64,000 bases of DNA from NCBI GenBank assembly GCA_950295325.1, contig OX485809.1:8122001-8186000 (forward strand), read 5' to 3'. The notes under the pieces were generated by a model. The model ran no database searches. It saw nothing but the letters and a program-made list of their open reading frames with translations, and was not told the origin of the DNA. Of the stretch, positions 26,501 through 35,335 are shown in pieces (position 1 is the stretch's first letter; each line of letters begins with the position of its first letter). The position numbers were made by a program, and so were the translations under genes. The DNA comes from Polytrichum commune (taxonomy: Eukaryota; Streptophyta; Polytrichopsida; Polytrichales; Polytrichaceae).

Positions 26501-28416
26501 CTTTTCTAAAAAAGAACTTTTCATTTACACTCCCATGAAAAAAAAATTGAATTTGGCATGCAATAACAAATTTATACACATGGTTGTCAGTGATAAAACC
26601 ATTCATTAAACGTTATCAAAATATGCTTGAATTTAATGCATGGACTTTTGAATTTGCTACAAAATTTTAGCCTAAATCTTCTCATGGTCTCTAAGTTTGC
26701 TCAATACAATGTAACCTAGACATTTGTAATGGATGCATAAGGGCAACTTGAAGGGTTGTTATAACCCCAAGTTGATTTTTTACACTTGTCACATTGTATC
26801 AGATGAAATGACTACATTGTATGTAAATTGGATACGAATAAGAGGCTAATGGATGTTATTGGGACATTGCCATGTGGTTGCTTGCAGTGCTTTTTGGAAT
26901 AGGATTTTTGAACAAGCTTGGTATAGGGGGCATTGTGACCACATTTGGAGGCCTTGTAATTTGTGCTCCCTTTCAAGCATGTTGGAGAGCAATGAATATG
27001 TTATGGACAATGTTACAATCTATCGGTGTATGTAGATCATTATGTACAACTTGTGGCAATTGTTGTACAAAATTAGCATGCTTGAAAGCACCATTTGTAA
27101 GCTTATTATACAAATTGAAAGATTTGTTGCTATCTTTATCTTCCAAATTAGGTGGAAAAGCAAAAGATATTGTTAGCAAAAGGGGTGAGTATGCAAAAAC
27201 CATCACGACATCAGCAATTGGGATGTTTGGATATGCCAAGAATGTAACAAATACAGTGCTCAATGCAACAAAGAAGGCGCATGAATATATTGCCGATAAA
27301 TCAAAAGTGGTAAACAAGGAGGTATTACCAAAAATTAAGAAGGGCGAAGGCGATGGTGATGATGGTCATTGGGCAGAAGGTGACTCGACGAAAATTGAAA
27401 ATAAGGAAGAGCACGAAGTTGTTGACAAATTGAAGGATAATATAGATTCACAAGATTCAAAGGGTGATATTGGTGAATTTCTTGGGAGAGATGATTCACT
27501 AGATGGCAAAAAGACTTCAAGTCATGTTGTCAACAACCCTATTGAGGAAGAAAGCGTTGGATCGCTTTTAGATTATGTATACCAAAGACCATCAAAGCCT
27601 CGGTTGGATAAAGAAAAAGGGGTTGAGGATGAAGAGGATGAAACCGTTGGATCACTTCCAAAAGTCGTTAACAAAAAACCATCAAAGCCTCAAATGGATG
27701 AAGGAGAAGAGACCAAGGAGGAGGAGGAGGATGAAAGTTCTTCAAATCCCACATACTCAACTCAAGGAATTAAAATGCATAAAAAGAAGAAAACCAAGCG
27801 CAAGGATGATATGGAACAACTCACATCCTTGAATACACCGCAACAAGCAATTAACGCTAATCTATTCCAAGTCCAACAACCATTCAACAACGGATTGATG
27901 ATGCAAGATCCAAATTTTATGTCGACTTATGATCCACAACAATTATATTCCCCTAATGTTGCACAAACAATGCCAGGGTTGTACAACTCCAATCCCATGT
28001 TGCTACAATATCCAAATGCAATACCTCAGGATCAACTTGCACTTTATGATCCAAACATGTACCCAACAACAAACATGAATTTAATGCCTTTCCAAAACCA
28101 AATGCAAGGTGGTCCTACAATGTATGTCAATGATCCACTTATGCAGCTGCCACCACCAACGTCACTTAATTATGATATGAATATGCCATCTAGTATGCTT
28201 GCACAACAACAATATGCAAACCCAACACCTATGTATAACAATGTTGCTTACAACAATCCCCTTTATGGTGCAATTGGTCCTCAAGGAGCACAATCCTTAC
28301 CACAATCCAACTCTGAGTTGCTGACTTCATACCCACCAAATTTGGTGCAACAACCGTTGCCACTTGCACAAGACATGACTATGTACAATAGCCAAATTCC
28401 ATATGTGACACTTTGA
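5829..28416 (+). CDS. HAP2: HAP2/GCS1 gamete fusion protein, split gene with long introns (N-terminus not found)
   Basis: HAP2 (GCS1) is the single-pass class II-type fusogen on male gametes that merges gamete plasma membranes. Open segments on one strand join with compatible phases in the order expected for the family. Exons: 5829-5854 (tentative), 5943-6074, 6128-6233, 7114-about 7240, about 9155-9327, 10230-10307, 12065-12171, 19231-19348, 20975-21010, 21910-22003, 23382-23470, 25139-25311, 25648-25676, 26888-28416. Diagnostic blocks are LDGSQCNKIGVSYRPFRYQ with SCLQSQL (the HAP2-GCS1 domain), FEAASRFGYMDV, VFNCSAGIEDPQ, and ICGFVTTQTAFNNGTQ, which parallels the C..F.TTATV.DNGTQ block of flowering-plant HAP2. 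A transmembrane segment lies near the start of the last exon. About 920 codons are visible, against about 705 for Arabidopsis HAP2, and the excess is in the cytoplasmic tail. No stop occurs in any exon listed. The 7240/9155 junction and everything before 6128 are less certain. Confidence 0.88.
5943..6074 (+). CDS. HAP2: HAP2 cysteine-rich ectodomain exon
   Basis: After the AAACAG acceptor an open frame runs VSISYTELNDIFNTCWVC, then CTPGHLRVC and a further KEC. The Cys spacing recalls the CCPC...C block of plant HAP2 that precedes the W..VF..G....FS.R.E region. Two donors compete: GTAAGT after 6070 is the stronger, but GTGCAT after 6074 is the one that keeps phase with the exon at 6128. Confidence 0.5.
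6128..6233 (+). CDS. HAP2: HAP2 ectodomain exon (FSISVTITT block)
   Basis: The segment reads YNTFEMKEPFMDFSISVTIT and onward to NQLAV, matching the WFHVF.I....L.FS..IEV region of HAP2. The acceptor is GGATTAG and the donor is GTAAAT at 6234. It ends in phase 0. Confidence 0.65.
7114..7240 (+). CDS. HAP2: HAP2 ectodomain exon (FKAIPQ block)
   Basis: It opens in phase 0 after TTAGAAG, as the preceding exon requires, and reads VEVVSCEVGGQTKMTSL followed by VNFKAIPQ and LKIPT. This corresponds to the DF..Y.SIP......LVIP region of HAP2. The donor is uncertain: 7233 gives phase 0 and 7240 gives phase 1, and only the latter fits an available acceptor (9155) for the next exon. Confidence 0.6.
9155..9327 (+). 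CDS. HAP2: HAP2-GCS1 domain signature exon
   Basis: This is the strongest single match. The frame reads YSLEWLALPKTFYTLDG, then SQCNKIGVSYRPFRYQENRC, then SCLQSQLHTFAS. The pattern L-D-G-x-x-C-N-K-I-G-V-x-Y....F..Q....C......SCL..QL is the defining HAP2-GCS1 motif. The GTATGT donor follows 9327 in phase 0. The acceptor may be 9140, 9155 or 9165. Reading on past the donor is open to 9414 but loses all similarity, which supports splicing. Confidence 0.92.
10230..10307 (+). CDS. HAP2: HAP2 ectodomain exon (NERANVAAKHLRYSIR)
   Basis: A 26-codon phase 0-0 exon lies between a GGCTTTAG acceptor and a GTATGC donor. It reads NERANVAAKHLRYSIRAEG and then TLRWYYK. It aligns with the EADINRIDRHQLPLYGLEGRF segment that follows the CNKIG block in Arabidopsis HAP2. 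Confidence 0.75.
12065..12171 (+). CDS. HAP2: HAP2 ectodomain exon (IELRADDIE-like block)
   Basis: After CCTTTCAG the frame reads NGDIKSPYLAIKAEQQ, then MVSVVVLEVDASSVEWIQHR. It aligns with the FSIGVTE...LMIELRADDIEYVFQR region. It ends in phase 2 at GTGCAA and needs a G from the next exon, which the exon at 19231 supplies. The LINE lies between these two exons. Confidence 0.85.
12574..12588 (+). repeat. Target-site duplication, left copy
   Basis: ACTAGAGAACACCCA is identical to 18962-18976. The two copies bracket the LINE exactly, so they mark its insertion. Confidence 0.88.
12653..12681 (-). other. Stem-loop in the LINE 3' UTR
   Basis: TGGTATTAT-A-CCCT pairs with AGGG-C-ATAATACCA: 13 base pairs with one A/C mismatch and a minimal loop. 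It lies about 65 bases from the LINE 3' terminus. A second hairpin, CCCC-TCTC-GGGG, lies at 12698-12709. Such 3' stem-loops are used by several LINE clades for RT recognition. Confidence 0.55.
13026..14235 (-). pseudogene. LINE RNase H and zinc-knuckle region
   Basis: RNase H residues appear in order: YTD at 14230, FRAELMA, FTDCLDG, and EADALV in the frame that starts at 13904. The last 292-codon frame carries the CCHC-type knuckle (CPICNSLDPDTWLHVLLKC) and a tail with a CMCRQQRCQC cluster. At least one stop directly follows the first catalytic Asp, and a frame break lies near 13990, so the domain is not translated as a unit. Confidence 0.8.
15838..16743. mobile_element. 906 bp non-autonomous DNA transposon nested in the LINE
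   Basis: The ends are inverted repeats, TGCCCCCTCCCCACTTGAC at the left and its complement with one mismatch (18 of 19) at 16725-16743. TAA flanks both sides (15835-15837 and 16744-16746), and LINE coding-like sequence resumes across the gap. A 3 bp TAA duplication fits PIF/Harbinger, although the TIR does not begin with GG as usual. No transposase frame is present. An internal inverted repeat around GTATTAGGGG and CCCCTAATAC lies near 16610-16660. Because the TIR edge is ATGCC, a 2 bp duplication cannot be excluded. Confidence 0.75.
16926..18640 (-). pseudogene. LINE reverse transcriptase region
   Basis: Fragments in neighbouring frames give the RT core: ANTLYKIFT, EGFRAERCTSRQIQTL, YIDFKNAF, QRGTIQGDTLSPYLFIIFLK, AYADDLATITNKL, then the thumb (CEWVGM, NEPYVYLGI) and a C-terminal piece at 17276-16926. 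In-frame stops precede EGFRAER and follow PLLRW. Confidence 0.85.
18962..18976 (+). repeat. Target-site duplication, right copy
   Basis: The same 15 bases as 12574-12588 adjoin the truncated 5' end of the LINE. By coincidence they extend the endonuclease frame by a few codons (the MWVFSS before DHLPV), so the true LINE sequence starts at the Asp of that motif. Confidence 0.85.
19231..19348 (+). CDS. HAP2: HAP2 ectodomain exon (FEAASRFGYMDV block)
   Basis: The exon starts with one base completing an Arg codon, then AQGQIKEASVRPFEAASRFG, then YMDVVVANVGNISAEFSIQ. It aligns with SPGKI.....PTFEAL.QFG.A.V...N.GEVEA.YSL of HAP2. The donor GTATGT follows 19348 in phase 0. I first read it as a short-chain dehydrogenase scrap, but the flanking exons show otherwise. 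Confidence 0.88.
20713..20735. repeat. Short interstitial telomere-like repeat
   Basis: Three head-to-tail CCCTAAA-type units, one with an extra C, lie in a HAP2 intron. They match the plant TTTAGGG telomere repeat. Such short tracts are common within plant genomes, including near promoters. Confidence 0.7.
20975..21010 (+). CDS. HAP2: HAP2 12-codon exon (NCS block)
   Basis: A 36-nt phase 0-0 exon reads VFNCSAGIEDPQ between an ATCCAG acceptor and a GTGAGT donor. It corresponds to LTFDCSKGVAFVEEQ in Arabidopsis HAP2 and directly continues FSIQ of the preceding exon. Confidence 0.8.
21910..22003 (+). CDS. HAP2: HAP2 ectodomain exon (KVSLAPAGTQALKF)
   Basis: The frame opens in phase 0 after GGTTGAAG and reads ERKVSLAPAGTQALKFMLVS, then ADTKGGPRSCD plus one base. 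It aligns with EEQFFIIKP......SFKLYPTKDQA..YIC. The donor is GTCTCG, phase 1. Confidence 0.8.
23382..23470 (+). CDS. HAP2: HAP2 ectodomain exon (NNGTQ block)
   Basis: It starts TC after a GGCCAG acceptor, completing the phase-1 codon, and reads NLLDSGANIVDTK then ICGFVTTQTAFNNGTQ. From the Cys in the previous exon to NGTQ it matches Arabidopsis HAP2 in length residue for residue (C...L.DS....VD...C.F.TT.T..(D/N)NGTQ). The donor is GTATAC, phase 0. Confidence 0.9.
23555..23589. repeat. (AC)n microsatellite in a HAP2 intron
   Basis: An uninterrupted AC dinucleotide tract of about 17 units. A poly(T) tract follows at about 23827-23847 in the same intron. Confidence 0.95.
25139..25311 (+). CDS. 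HAP2: HAP2 membrane-proximal ectodomain exon
   Basis: It opens in phase 0 after ACGTAAG and ends in phase 2 before GTACGT. It reads GGEMPDPKLLTNYTQ and ends GWGFLGDIGNKVKNAFGG, TVFASCE. The GF...I...I...F.G...C pattern matches the linker before the stem cysteines of plant HAP2 (GFFDSI...I..G..DFITG..C). Its N-terminal half has no clear counterpart, so the acceptor may lie further right. Confidence 0.65.
25648..25676 (+). CDS. HAP2: HAP2 29-nt micro-exon (FVDVTC)
   Basis: The exon spans one base, nine codons (FVDVTCVSL) and one base, between ATTGTAG and GTATATC. The phases fit both neighbours exactly: phase 2 in and phase 1 out. FVDVTC corresponds to FFDFSC, the conserved block just outside the membrane in plant HAP2. 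Confidence 0.6.
26888..28416 (+). CDS. HAP2: HAP2 terminal exon: transmembrane segment and very long cytoplasmic tail
   Basis: An open frame of 509 codons follows the TTGCAG acceptor. The first 35 residues are hydrophobic (LFGIGFLNKLGIGGIVTTFG, then GLVICAPF) and form the membrane anchor. A cysteine cluster follows (VCRSLCTTCGNCCTKLAC), a likely palmitoylation zone, then an amphipathic Lys/Ala helix-prone stretch. Next comes a highly acidic region with an imperfect duplication (VGSLLDYVYQRPSKP and VGSLPKVVNKKPSKP), a basic KKKKTKRK patch, and about 190 residues rich in Q, N, P, M and Y. It could be read alone as a protein starting at the ATG at 26872, but that start overlaps the acceptor, and the micro-exon joins it in phase to the HAP2 ectodomain. 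Confidence 0.78.
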
Positions 28417-28505
28417 AAAATTTTGATCCATAAAACCTCATTTATTTTATGTTTCCGATCTCAATATTGGAGCATAGGTTTGCCCAAAATGTATAGTATG
28501 GATTG

Positions 28506-28511
28506 AATAAA
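28506..28511 (+). terminator. Polyadenylation signal of the HAP2 gene
   Basis: AATAAA lies 90 bases after the TGA stop at 28414-28416, at the usual distance for a plant 3' UTR. No later coding sequence follows on this strand for several kilobases. Confidence 0.5.
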
Positions 28512-28603
28512 ATGGTAGCAAAAGCATTTTGTTGGTTGTCATCAAGCTTACTTTTGAATAATGACATGGCTGTTCTAAAGAATAGATTATTAAATGTATT
28601 CAC

Positions 28604-30516
28604 ATGAGAGAGCTGACTAATCTTGTCTTGATTATTGTCTTGTCCTGTTAGGATAGGTCATCACTATACAGGTCAAGTTATGTTATGTTATGACAACATA
28701 CATCCCTTGTTAGGGTCCCGATAACCAAGCATTTTACTTATTATTCCAAACTCAACCTTCTCTAATAACAGTCTTGTAACAGAAGGAGAGTATCACCTTG
28801 TATGAATTTTATGTACTACTATAAATAAGTATACATAATATTTTCAGAAAATAAGACTTGATATCATGTAAACTTATACTTGTTCATTCAGAATCAGTTA
28901 TAGCAGTTTTCCCTGTTTGTTGTTTTACTCAGATGTCTACTCCCTCTGCTGATCTGGTTAGTCAAATAACTTATGAAGCTGTCTATCTTCACAAGTTAGA
29001 ACAACCCATCTTACTTCAGGTTATAACTGTATATATCACAGTATATATATATCTTGGCTTTCAGTAGTTTTCAGGGAGTGTACATTAGTCGAAATTCAAC
29101 GAGCTTCGAACTTATTTTCATACACATCTTTTGATATAGGCATCAATATGTACTTAGTAGTCAACACTACTAATCCTATTACATGGTTGTAAACAGCACT
29201 TTATTGAGCAGGTAAATAACTTATTTAGTTTAAATAAGAAATCCTCAAATTTCGATAGTTTTCTTGATTTCACAGGCTGTTAGTCTGATTCCAAATCATT
29301 CGTTCTGTTAAGAATGATAGTATATCCTGTTTATATCAGGTAATTCTTTCCAACTGCCCATGACAGCATGGATAAAACCAAACACAGACTGTCAAGCAGT
29401 CTATGTATATCTCCTTTATCAACACTTCTTTTATTTATCCCTTGCCGCCTGATCCTGTATACATAAATGTATGTATATCTGCATATTGGGTTCTCATAAA
29501 TTTTACAATTCAGGCCAAACAGAACCATATTATTTCAAGAGAGTATATCTAAGCACAGTATGCATGATTTGAACATAGAATTCTGAAACTCTATTTCGTT
29601 ATTGTAGAGTACATCAAGAATAACTGTCTTTATTCTGTTTACCATATATAGTGGTATGACAGATTATATAATTGTAATCTTGATATCTTTATTAACTATT
29701 CAACTGCTTCGAATAGAGCATAAGCTGAAGTTTGAATAGAGAATGTAGTATGTAAAGAAAGTATGGTGTAAAAATAGGAAGTACTCAAAGTCAATTCCAA
29801 GATTATGAAGTCTTTTAAGAATTGACTAGAGTGGACGGATCTTCAGAAGGCGTATTGCACTTGTAGAAGAGGTCCTCACCTGTGCCCATGCTCCCAACAT
29901 TACCAAGACATAAGTTAGTGGAGCATACAACAGGTGTATTCAGACCTTCTTACTTGTTATCGATGTCAACAAGGCTTTAAACACTTCCTTAGATGTAGAT
30001 AAATATCCATAAATATATATAAACACCATCCTTACAATTCTCATAGAGCTTAGATAATAATAAATTGACATATGTACAATTTATGTAACTCCCATGTCTG
30101 TTTGTGCTGTGTAAGAGTTTTAGCATTCCAAGATTCTCTTGACACCTTGAACTCGTCAGATGCAGAAGCAGAGCCTGTCTTGTCCATTTTGTTGTTAGTA
30201 CTGTCACAAGAGTATCGCAGTTCCTCAGCAATCTTTATACACAGTTCACAACCTGGCAGTAGTTCTCTCTGTGGAGTCTCAGATCACTAGCTTCTGGACA
30301 ATATAACTATCCCTGTAAAGCTTGCAGAGATGGCTAGCCGCGATGTTAGCTTGCAGAGAACCCCCGGTAGCAGAGAATTCTAGTATGCGGAGAACGACTG
30401 TAGGCACAGTCTGTTGTAGTGCACTTAGGTCTTATATACAGATCATTTGCCGGCAATAATTTTCTGGGCAGCCCATGACGGGCACTAGAAAAATTCAAGA
30501 AAATCAAGAAAACATA
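28604..30516. repeat. Unit 1 of a diverged tandem repeat of about 1.9 kb
   Basis: It shares ordered blocks with the next unit: GAGAGCTGAC(T/C)AATCTTGTC near 28606 and 30527, TGACAACATACATCCC near 28690 and 30605, a 39-base identical core at 29857-29895 and 31581-31619, and TTACTTGTTATCGATGTCAA near 29950 and 31669. The rest has diverged strongly. No protein is recognisable. The family is unknown to me. Confidence 0.6.
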
Positions 30517-32370
30517 TATGAGAGAGAGCTGACCAATCTTGTCATGATTATTCTCTTTGTTAGAGTAGGATCTTTCATCCCTCTTGTAGAGTCAGGTTAT
30601 GTAATGACAACATACATCCCATTTTGAATAGGGTCCTGATAATCCCTTGGTACTTTATGTCTTCATTTCTTACATTCTTTTAGAGCCGGACGTCATTCTG
30701 TCCTTCCTTGGTAACACTCTTGGTCACTACCGAGGTTTGTGATGTTTTAATTTGTACCTTGATCAACAGAAGCTGTTCTGCGAGCACAGGTGACCCCTAG
30801 ACTCAAATGGTAGTTACTTCATTTTCAAGTGTCAGAATCCAGCCATTTGTCGTAAGAAGCTTTTATAAAAGCATTAAATCCGTAATTTCGTTCCTGACTA
30901 TAGCAGCTTGTTACCACATTCTTGTACCAAGTATGTGTGTAAAAATTCTATCACAGATATTTTTCTGAACTATTTGTAGATCGGCAATAGTTGCACAGAT
31001 CTATGTGTTATCCTTCGCATCTTTAGTTTCCTCTCAGACTTGCTACACATTGATTAGCATGTCTGCACACTTTAATAGACATTTGTTATTGTCACTTTGT
31101 GCCTACTGAATACAGTCATTTGAAAGTATGAGAAAGACTTGACCAATTTATTAGTAGTCATAACTTCTGACTTCAGTCAGTCAGGTGGTCACCATATGAG
31201 GACTTAGGGGAAATCCTAAGTACCTTTTTCCTCTACCCTCCATCCTTACTCTCATCTGGTTATTTGCTTTATCGGTGAGGACTTGTCTCAGACGTCCATC
31301 AACCGTATACTATAAAAGAAAAATAGCAGATCATATATTGTCCTGTCTGTTTTATTGGAAATTGCATTTCAGCAGAGAATTATCCACAATATCTGCGTAG
31401 CGTTTTTGAGCTATAACAAAGAATTCAGATCCCCTTATATCGGGTATTTTATCAGTCAAAATGTATATAGTAGATACTGTTTTTTCCAAGAAAGATATAC
31501 TCGTAGTAAGTATTCCATATTTCAAGAACAATTTTCTTGGGGAATTATTCATGAGTAGACAATTCTTCGAATGGTGCATAGCACTTGTAGAAGAGGTCCT
31601 CACCTGTGCCCATGCTCCCCACAATTACAAGAAGTGTTAGTAGAGCGTACAACAGGTGTCACAAGACCTCTTACTTGTTATCGATGTCAACAAGGCTATA
31701 CTTCATCCTTGGAATAGGTAAATATCTTTTTTATCTACTTATATAGCATGGAAATATTAAAATATCCATATGAATTATTTCACATATGTAAAATCTCAAA
31801 TATATATCAAGCATTCATATGTGACCGAACCATTTTGACCATGATTTGTTTTTAGAAAAAACAAAACATAATTGCCACCTTGAGCTCGTCCTTGGATGAG
31901 TTGGGTGTGCTCATCTTGCTGTGAATTCTTGAACCTATGAGGTTCTTTTAATGATCAGAATGGACAGTTCAATCCGTTACTCAACCACTTCTCACGAATT
32001 CCTGTCTTCTGCTGTTCCCTCGGAGTAAATAAGTAATTGCTACCGATACTGTGCTTACTGTGGATGATACAGTAGCTTCACTTCAGTACTCCTGCTAAGT
32101 CTGATCAGAAATCAAGCTATCCTTCACTCGAACAATCTCAGTACTTCGATAAGCAGCTACAGACGGGAAGTCCCCAAATCTTGTCTCTGTTTACTGGACT
32201 GCTAACTCTGTGGTAGAGGAACTGCTGTCAGACTAGCACTGTGGGAGAGGAACATACTTGCTTTCCCCGAACCCTTCGGCCTTTTGTATTGTAATTTTTA
32301 TTTTTTATTTTTAACCGGGCTGCCCGGAATAGCATATTTGGTGTATCAGAGTACCAGATTTTCAAGAAGT
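30517..32370. repeat. Unit 2 of a diverged tandem repeat of about 1.9 kb
   Basis: This is the partner of the unit to its left, with the same block order. It ends near an (AG)n tract at 32371-32396, after a GGGCTGCCC palindrome near 32320; unit 1 has GGGCAGCCC near 30470. The sequence that follows (about 32390-32560) is repeated at about 75% identity near 38160-38330. Confidence 0.55.
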
Positions 32371-32396
32371 AGAGAGAGAGAGAGAGAGAGAGAGAG

Positions 32397-33517
32397 TTGG
32401 GAATTTCTTGACCAATTCTATGCTTACTTTCAAGGTTAGTCATTTCTTAGCACATCCTCTTGTTCATAGGCCATTTCGTTATCCTACATATTTGTGTATC
32501 CTTCAATACCCGGGAGGGTGGGTGGGACCATCCCGCAAGGAAAATCTCCATCTAACTATCTTTCCTAACTTGGTGCTTTCTCATATAAGTTTGTCTCCTC
32601 AAAGTAAAAAATTACAACCTTGATCATCAACCTATTAAGGTTTTATTCCTTTACGCTTACATAAAAAGTGTTGTGCTAAATATCCAAAGTTCACTTGTTT
32701 GTGTTCAAAATTGTGTGCAAGACAAAATCAATAAAGCTTCAAGTGTTTGTTATTTGCCCGTCTAATCAAAGAGTGTAGGCTCCTCACCCAAATTATGTAT
32801 TAGCTTATCAAACGTGAGGGGTCTCAACATAGTCTTGTATCCAAATAATTGTACCCATTTGCTCCCATTGAATCTTGAAACAAAGTTCACCAAATGCTAC
32901 ATTTATTCATTTTAGGATGTCACTCCTTCTTCTATTTGTGATACAATAGTAGAAATACTACAATTTTTTTGAAAGCCGAGTTTGTAATTACTAGAATAAA
33001 CTACCACCTTGTTCTCACATGGTACACAAACCTTCGAGCCTTTCTTGTAGAGTCAACGTTTAGACATTTGTGGCATTTTCTCTCAAACCAATGGCCACTC
33101 TTTGTGGTTTTCAACCATTATGGAGAACCGTGCTACTCTAAGGATCTATGAATAACTCCTTTGATCTCTAAACACTATGATGCTCCACTACAATAAGAAG
33201 GGGACTTGAGTTCTTTGGTGTCGAAATAACACATGCTTGAATCCCCCCACCCACATACACACAGCTAAAACCCCACAAATCACTTTCATTGTCAAGCGAA
33301 CTCAAGTTTCAACCCCATTTATAAATATTCAAATTCCTAAATCTTGTAAACCCTTTTGAAACACCGAAACAATTTTATTTCCCATTTCTCCCCCATGCTA
33401 TCGAACTTCCATACATTTTATAAATATTTTAGACTCCATGAATAATTTTCATTCTATCATTAACCTAAAATAATATTATATGTACACCTTGGCGATCACC
33501 AAGGGTGGGACATCTCA
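32397..33517. other. Non-coding sequence with a repeat shared with 38.2 kb
   Basis: The first 170 bases (GTTGGGAATTTCTTGACC, later CCCGGGAGGGTGGGTGGGA) are repeated inside the PIF element near 38165-38330. The remaining sequence up to the MITE shows no gene or strong repeat that I can see. Confidence 0.5.
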
Positions 33518-34016
33518 GGGCCACTTCACACACGAGCCAAGAGCCGTGACCATGAAATAGTGAGAGCCCAAAAGAAAGTGTTCAAAGGCCGTCCCAACAC
33601 ACCTCCAAACTCATGTAGTGTGCTCATGGACCCTCAAGTGTAGTGTGAAGTCATATGTGACTGGGTCCTCAACCAAATGTGATTTTCATGAATTTTTATT
33701 CACGTGGGTCCTCACACATTATGTAACAGAATTATTCAACGGTTGTGAGCGTTTGGAGTGCCATGATCTCGTGGTTTTGTGTCAAGCCTACCTCCAAGAA
33801 GTGGTTTTTGAAAATAATCCAAGTGACCGTGAAACATGATCCATTCAATGCCTGACACGTCCATGTATAGACTATACATCCATCTTGCATTCACATACTC
33901 CGTTGGTCCCTCAAGCACAGTGTGAAGCGAACTTGGACCAACTCCTCCTTTTCCACCAATGAGAGAGCTTGAAGTGCAATGGTCACGGGCTCTCAGTCTC
34001 ATGTGTGAAGTGGCCC
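33518..34016. mobile_element. 499 bp PIF/Harbinger-type MITE
   Basis: Terminal inverted repeats GGGCCACTTCACACACGAG and its near-complement (one difference) bracket 499 bp with no coding capacity. TCA lies at both flanks (33515-33517 and 34017-34019), a 3 bp duplication. The terminal 14 bases differ at only two positions from those of the 4.4 kb PIF element at 35106. Further copies lie at 43007, 43502 and 63649. Confidence 0.82.
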
Positions 34017-35105
34017 TCAATCACATCCAAGGTAAGCAAAATGTGGATGATTCTTTTTTGTTGCTTATATTACTTTGAAATGAAGAAACCCCGTGTATTT
34101 ATATAGTTGAAGTACTTGTGGCTTTCTTCTTGTTAACATGTGACAAGTTCAACGCCACTAAAGGTGGGTGGTGTCACTTAACTACACTAACTATGATATT
34201 TAGTGTCATATGGTATTTAGTGTCACTATGGTAACTTTTCGGATGACCCTGCTTATGAATAAGTGAACAAATACTATCATGGATGATTGTGAGCCCAAAA
34301 TTGTGCTGACATGTCTTCTTAACAGTTAAACTTATTAAAATTTAGTATTTGGCTTTGGTGAGTAGTTAAAAGTAACAAGTGCTCCGAGTTAGTTGGGTTT
34401 AATGTGTTAGGTGTTAATGTTGGGTTGGCCGCTTTATTTTGAGACTCAAGTTAATTAAAAGTTAAAAACTAAAAGAAGAAGAAGAAATAAAGTGGGTTTA
34501 TATTAAGGGTGAAGGATGTTAGGCTGGAGGCGGTTTATGCCAGTTTAATTAGTTGCTTAGGGCGAGGGTGGTGTCCATTCAAGGGAAGGAGGCTCCTTTT
34601 AGGCAAGGATTAAGGTTGTTGGATCTCCGGAGGCAACCGAGGGGGTCTGGATGGTTTTGGAGAGCGGAGCTCACTCTCTCTTAGCTCAGTGAGGATTTAG
34701 GAGGTGGTCGGAGGTTCTGAGTATGGCGGCTAGGGAGGAAACGGATAGAATGTGAAGCTGCAGGGATTCGACTAGGTGGTGACTTGGTCGAGATCAATCA
34801 CAGGAACCTCTGGCCGAAATGAAAAGAACAAGAGAATGCGGGAGCAAGCAGAGACGATGGCAGAGCCTGCTCCTTTGTGCCAAGTGAAAATTGTTGGTCG
34901 AATGGGTTGTTTGGGTGATTGCGGACAGCCCAGGTGAGTTCAGGGATGGCGAAGCTCGAAGGGTCCCTGGGTAACTAAGGCACGTGCACAGTGTAGAGCA
35001 AAGGGGAGGAGTGACGCATAAATTGGCTGTGGAGAGACATGTCGAAACCTCCCAAACTAGACTGGGAGCTCCGACATTGCCACTGGATCACATTGTGGAA
35101 GCTAA
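34017..35105. other. GC-richer non-coding flank of the PIF insertion
   Basis: Base composition rises from about 34500, with no open frame of note. The same character resumes after the PIF element (39505-40100), so the transposon appears to sit inside one older GC-richer unit whose identity I cannot tell. Confidence 0.4.
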
Positions 35106-35138
35106 GGGCCGCTTTACACCTAGAGGCCGGGCCAATTT
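35106..35138 (+). repeat. PIF element left terminal inverted repeat
   Basis: 33 bases, identical to the reverse complement of 39469-39501, directly following TAA. Confidence 0.93.
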
Positions 35139-35335
35139 CCCTTGAGGCCGATTGCACAAAATTTGAGCCTTTTTTGGGTTGGAGGCCGGCCTCTACTATA
35201 CATTATAATAAGATTATAACGGGGGCCAATTTTCCCATATGTAAAGGCCCTCGGGCCAAGAAGCCAAGCCGATTCAATAAATTTAGGAAAATTTCAACCC
35301 CTCTTTCTTTTTCTTTTCATTGTCATTTGTACAAG

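Noticed and set aside
26872-28416. A stand-alone 514-residue membrane protein gene
   Set aside because: The ATG overlaps a good splice acceptor (TTGCAG), and the frame joins in phase through the 25648 micro-exon to the HAP2 ectodomain just before its transmembrane segment.
28604-32370. LTR retrotransposon with the two repeats as LTRs
   Set aside because: The units abut with no internal gag/pol region, no primer-binding site or polypurine tract that I can identify, and ends that are not clearly TG...CA.
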